This document shows, in pieces, positions 6,451 to 6,939 of a stretch of DNA of 6,939 nt. The translations under genes were made by a program, and so were the position numbers. Source of the DNA: Deltaproteobacteria bacterium (GTDB lineage Bacteria; Desulfobacterota; Desulfuromonadia; Desulfuromonadales; BM103); the NCBI GenBank assembly GCA_019313105.1, contig JAFDBW010000162.1, positions 1 through 6,939 on the forward strand, in the 5' to 3' direction. The notes under the pieces were generated by a model. That model searched no databases. It saw only the letters and a program-made list of their open reading frames with translations, and was not told the origin of the DNA. The stretch's first letter is position 1. Every line of letters starts with the position of its first letter.

Positions 6451-6481
6451 AATTCAGCAATTATTCAAAAATAGTTCAGGC

Positions 6482-6504
6482 GGCCGACAGAAACTCAACC
6501 GGCC
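6482..6504. terminator. Possible bidirectional terminator between convergent genes
   Basis: GGCCG (6482-6486) and CGGCC (6500-6504) can pair around a 13-nt loop. On the plus strand TTCTCTTTC follows; on the minus strand a TTTTT run follows about 11 nt later. It overlaps the stop codon of the receptor gene. The stem is only 5 bp, so support is modest. Confidence 0.3.
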
Positions 6505-6939
6505 TTCTCTTTCAACCTGCGCAAATCATCTATAACATGCAGGCTGCCCTTGCGGCGGTCGTCCATCTCATCAAAAATCCTTTGAGCCATGTCACTGACC
6601 CGATCCACCGATGTCTCGATCTGTCGGGTGTTGCCAGCCTGTTGTGACGCGGCATTCACCATATCATCAGTCATAGCCCGGACTTCTTCTACCGCGGCGA
6701 CGATGCTCTTGACGCCATGAGCCTCCTCCCTGGAAGCTCTGGAGACCTGCGATGACATCTCGCCCAGTTCCTCAATCGCATGACTCACACCGACGACCGA
6801 CTCTGAAATTTCCTGAGTCGATCTGCGTATGTCATGTGCCATGTCCATGGCCTGGTGTGAACTGTCCAGAATCTGGGCGAGCACATCGGCCATTTCCACA
6901 CCCTGTTCCATCCCCTGCATGACGAGTCGCGTCATCAAA
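6495..6939 (-). CDS. Methyl-accepting chemotaxis-like protein, C-terminal part (5' end cut by window edge)
   Basis: The frame is open from the right edge to TGA at 6497-6495, giving about 148 residues. The first codon inside the window, TTG at 6938-6936, reads as an internal Leu and not as a start. The sequence is one long amphipathic helix with heptad pattern and a 28-residue (four-heptad) period: comparable Glu/Gln/Asp positions at about 15, 43, 71, 99 and 127, and paired SREEA and SQQAG segments that look like methylation-type sites. This is typical of the antiparallel cytoplasmic coiled coil of chemoreceptors. The highly conserved hairpin tip (NLLALNAAIEAARAGE-like) and the following GRGFAVVADEVR-like segment are not in the window, so the tip must lie further upstream or be absent. 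It ends LRRLKEKAG with no CheR-docking pentapeptide. It is convergent with the LuxR-type gene and is GC-rich again. A non-chemotaxis coiled-coil sensor remains possible. Confidence 0.75.
   Translation of the reverse strand, partial: LMTRLVMQGMEQGVEMADVLAQILDSSHQAMDMAHDIRRSTQEISESVVGVSHAIEELGEMSSQVSRASREEAHGVKSIVAAVEEVRAMTDDMVNAASQQAGNTRQIETSVDRVSDMAQRIFDEMDDRRKGSLHVIDDLRRLKEKAG

Overview
The window looks like a chromosomal segment from a Gram-negative bacterium, most likely a Desulfuromonadales-type member of the Desulfobacterota (former deltaproteobacteria). This rests on family resemblance recalled from memory, not a database search. The MutS N-terminus, the GAF-like plus LuxR-type regulator and the long coiled-coil chemotaxis receptor tail all have the flavour of that order. 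No rRNA, tRNA, CRISPR array, transposase or integrase was found.

Layout. Positions 1-2440 (minus) hold most of mutS, cut by the left edge and lacking only its C-terminal tail. A 215-bp spacer separates it from a divergent two-gene operon on the plus strand: an unrecognised 176-aa protein (2656-3186) whose stop overlaps the start of a cation diffusion facilitator metal exporter (3183-4169). Two hairpins (about 4214-4250 and 4361-4393) then act as convergent terminators. Next on the minus strand come an antibiotic-biosynthesis-monooxygenase (ABM) fold protein (4435-4770), a 330-bp stretch without a gene that carries a long-looped inverted repeat, and a 57-codon gene (5101-5274). A divergent plus-strand regulator (5527-6450) has a coiled coil, a GAF-like domain and a LuxR-type helix-turn-helix. 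The right edge cuts the C-terminal part of a methyl-accepting chemotaxis-like protein on the minus strand (6495-6939).

Composition changes along the window. The mutS and transporter part is GC-rich (37 of 60 bases G/C at 781-840), while roughly 4400-6480 is AT-rich (20 of 60 at 5641-5700). The receptor at the right edge is GC-rich again. The ABM gene, the 57-codon gene and the LuxR-type regulator may therefore form a small acquired or fast-evolving accessory block set between core genes.

How the genes may work together. MutS is a housekeeping mismatch-repair ATPase. The 176-aa protein and the transporter are translationally coupled and probably co-expressed. The regulator lies back to back with the 57-codon gene across an AT-rich spacer containing two small palindromes, which suggests, without proving, local or self regulation. 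I did not find a clear multi-gene novel system. The points most worth following are the unannotated small gene, the recombinase-core-like 176-aa protein, the Cys/His tail of the transporter and the receptor segment that lacks the signalling-tip signature.
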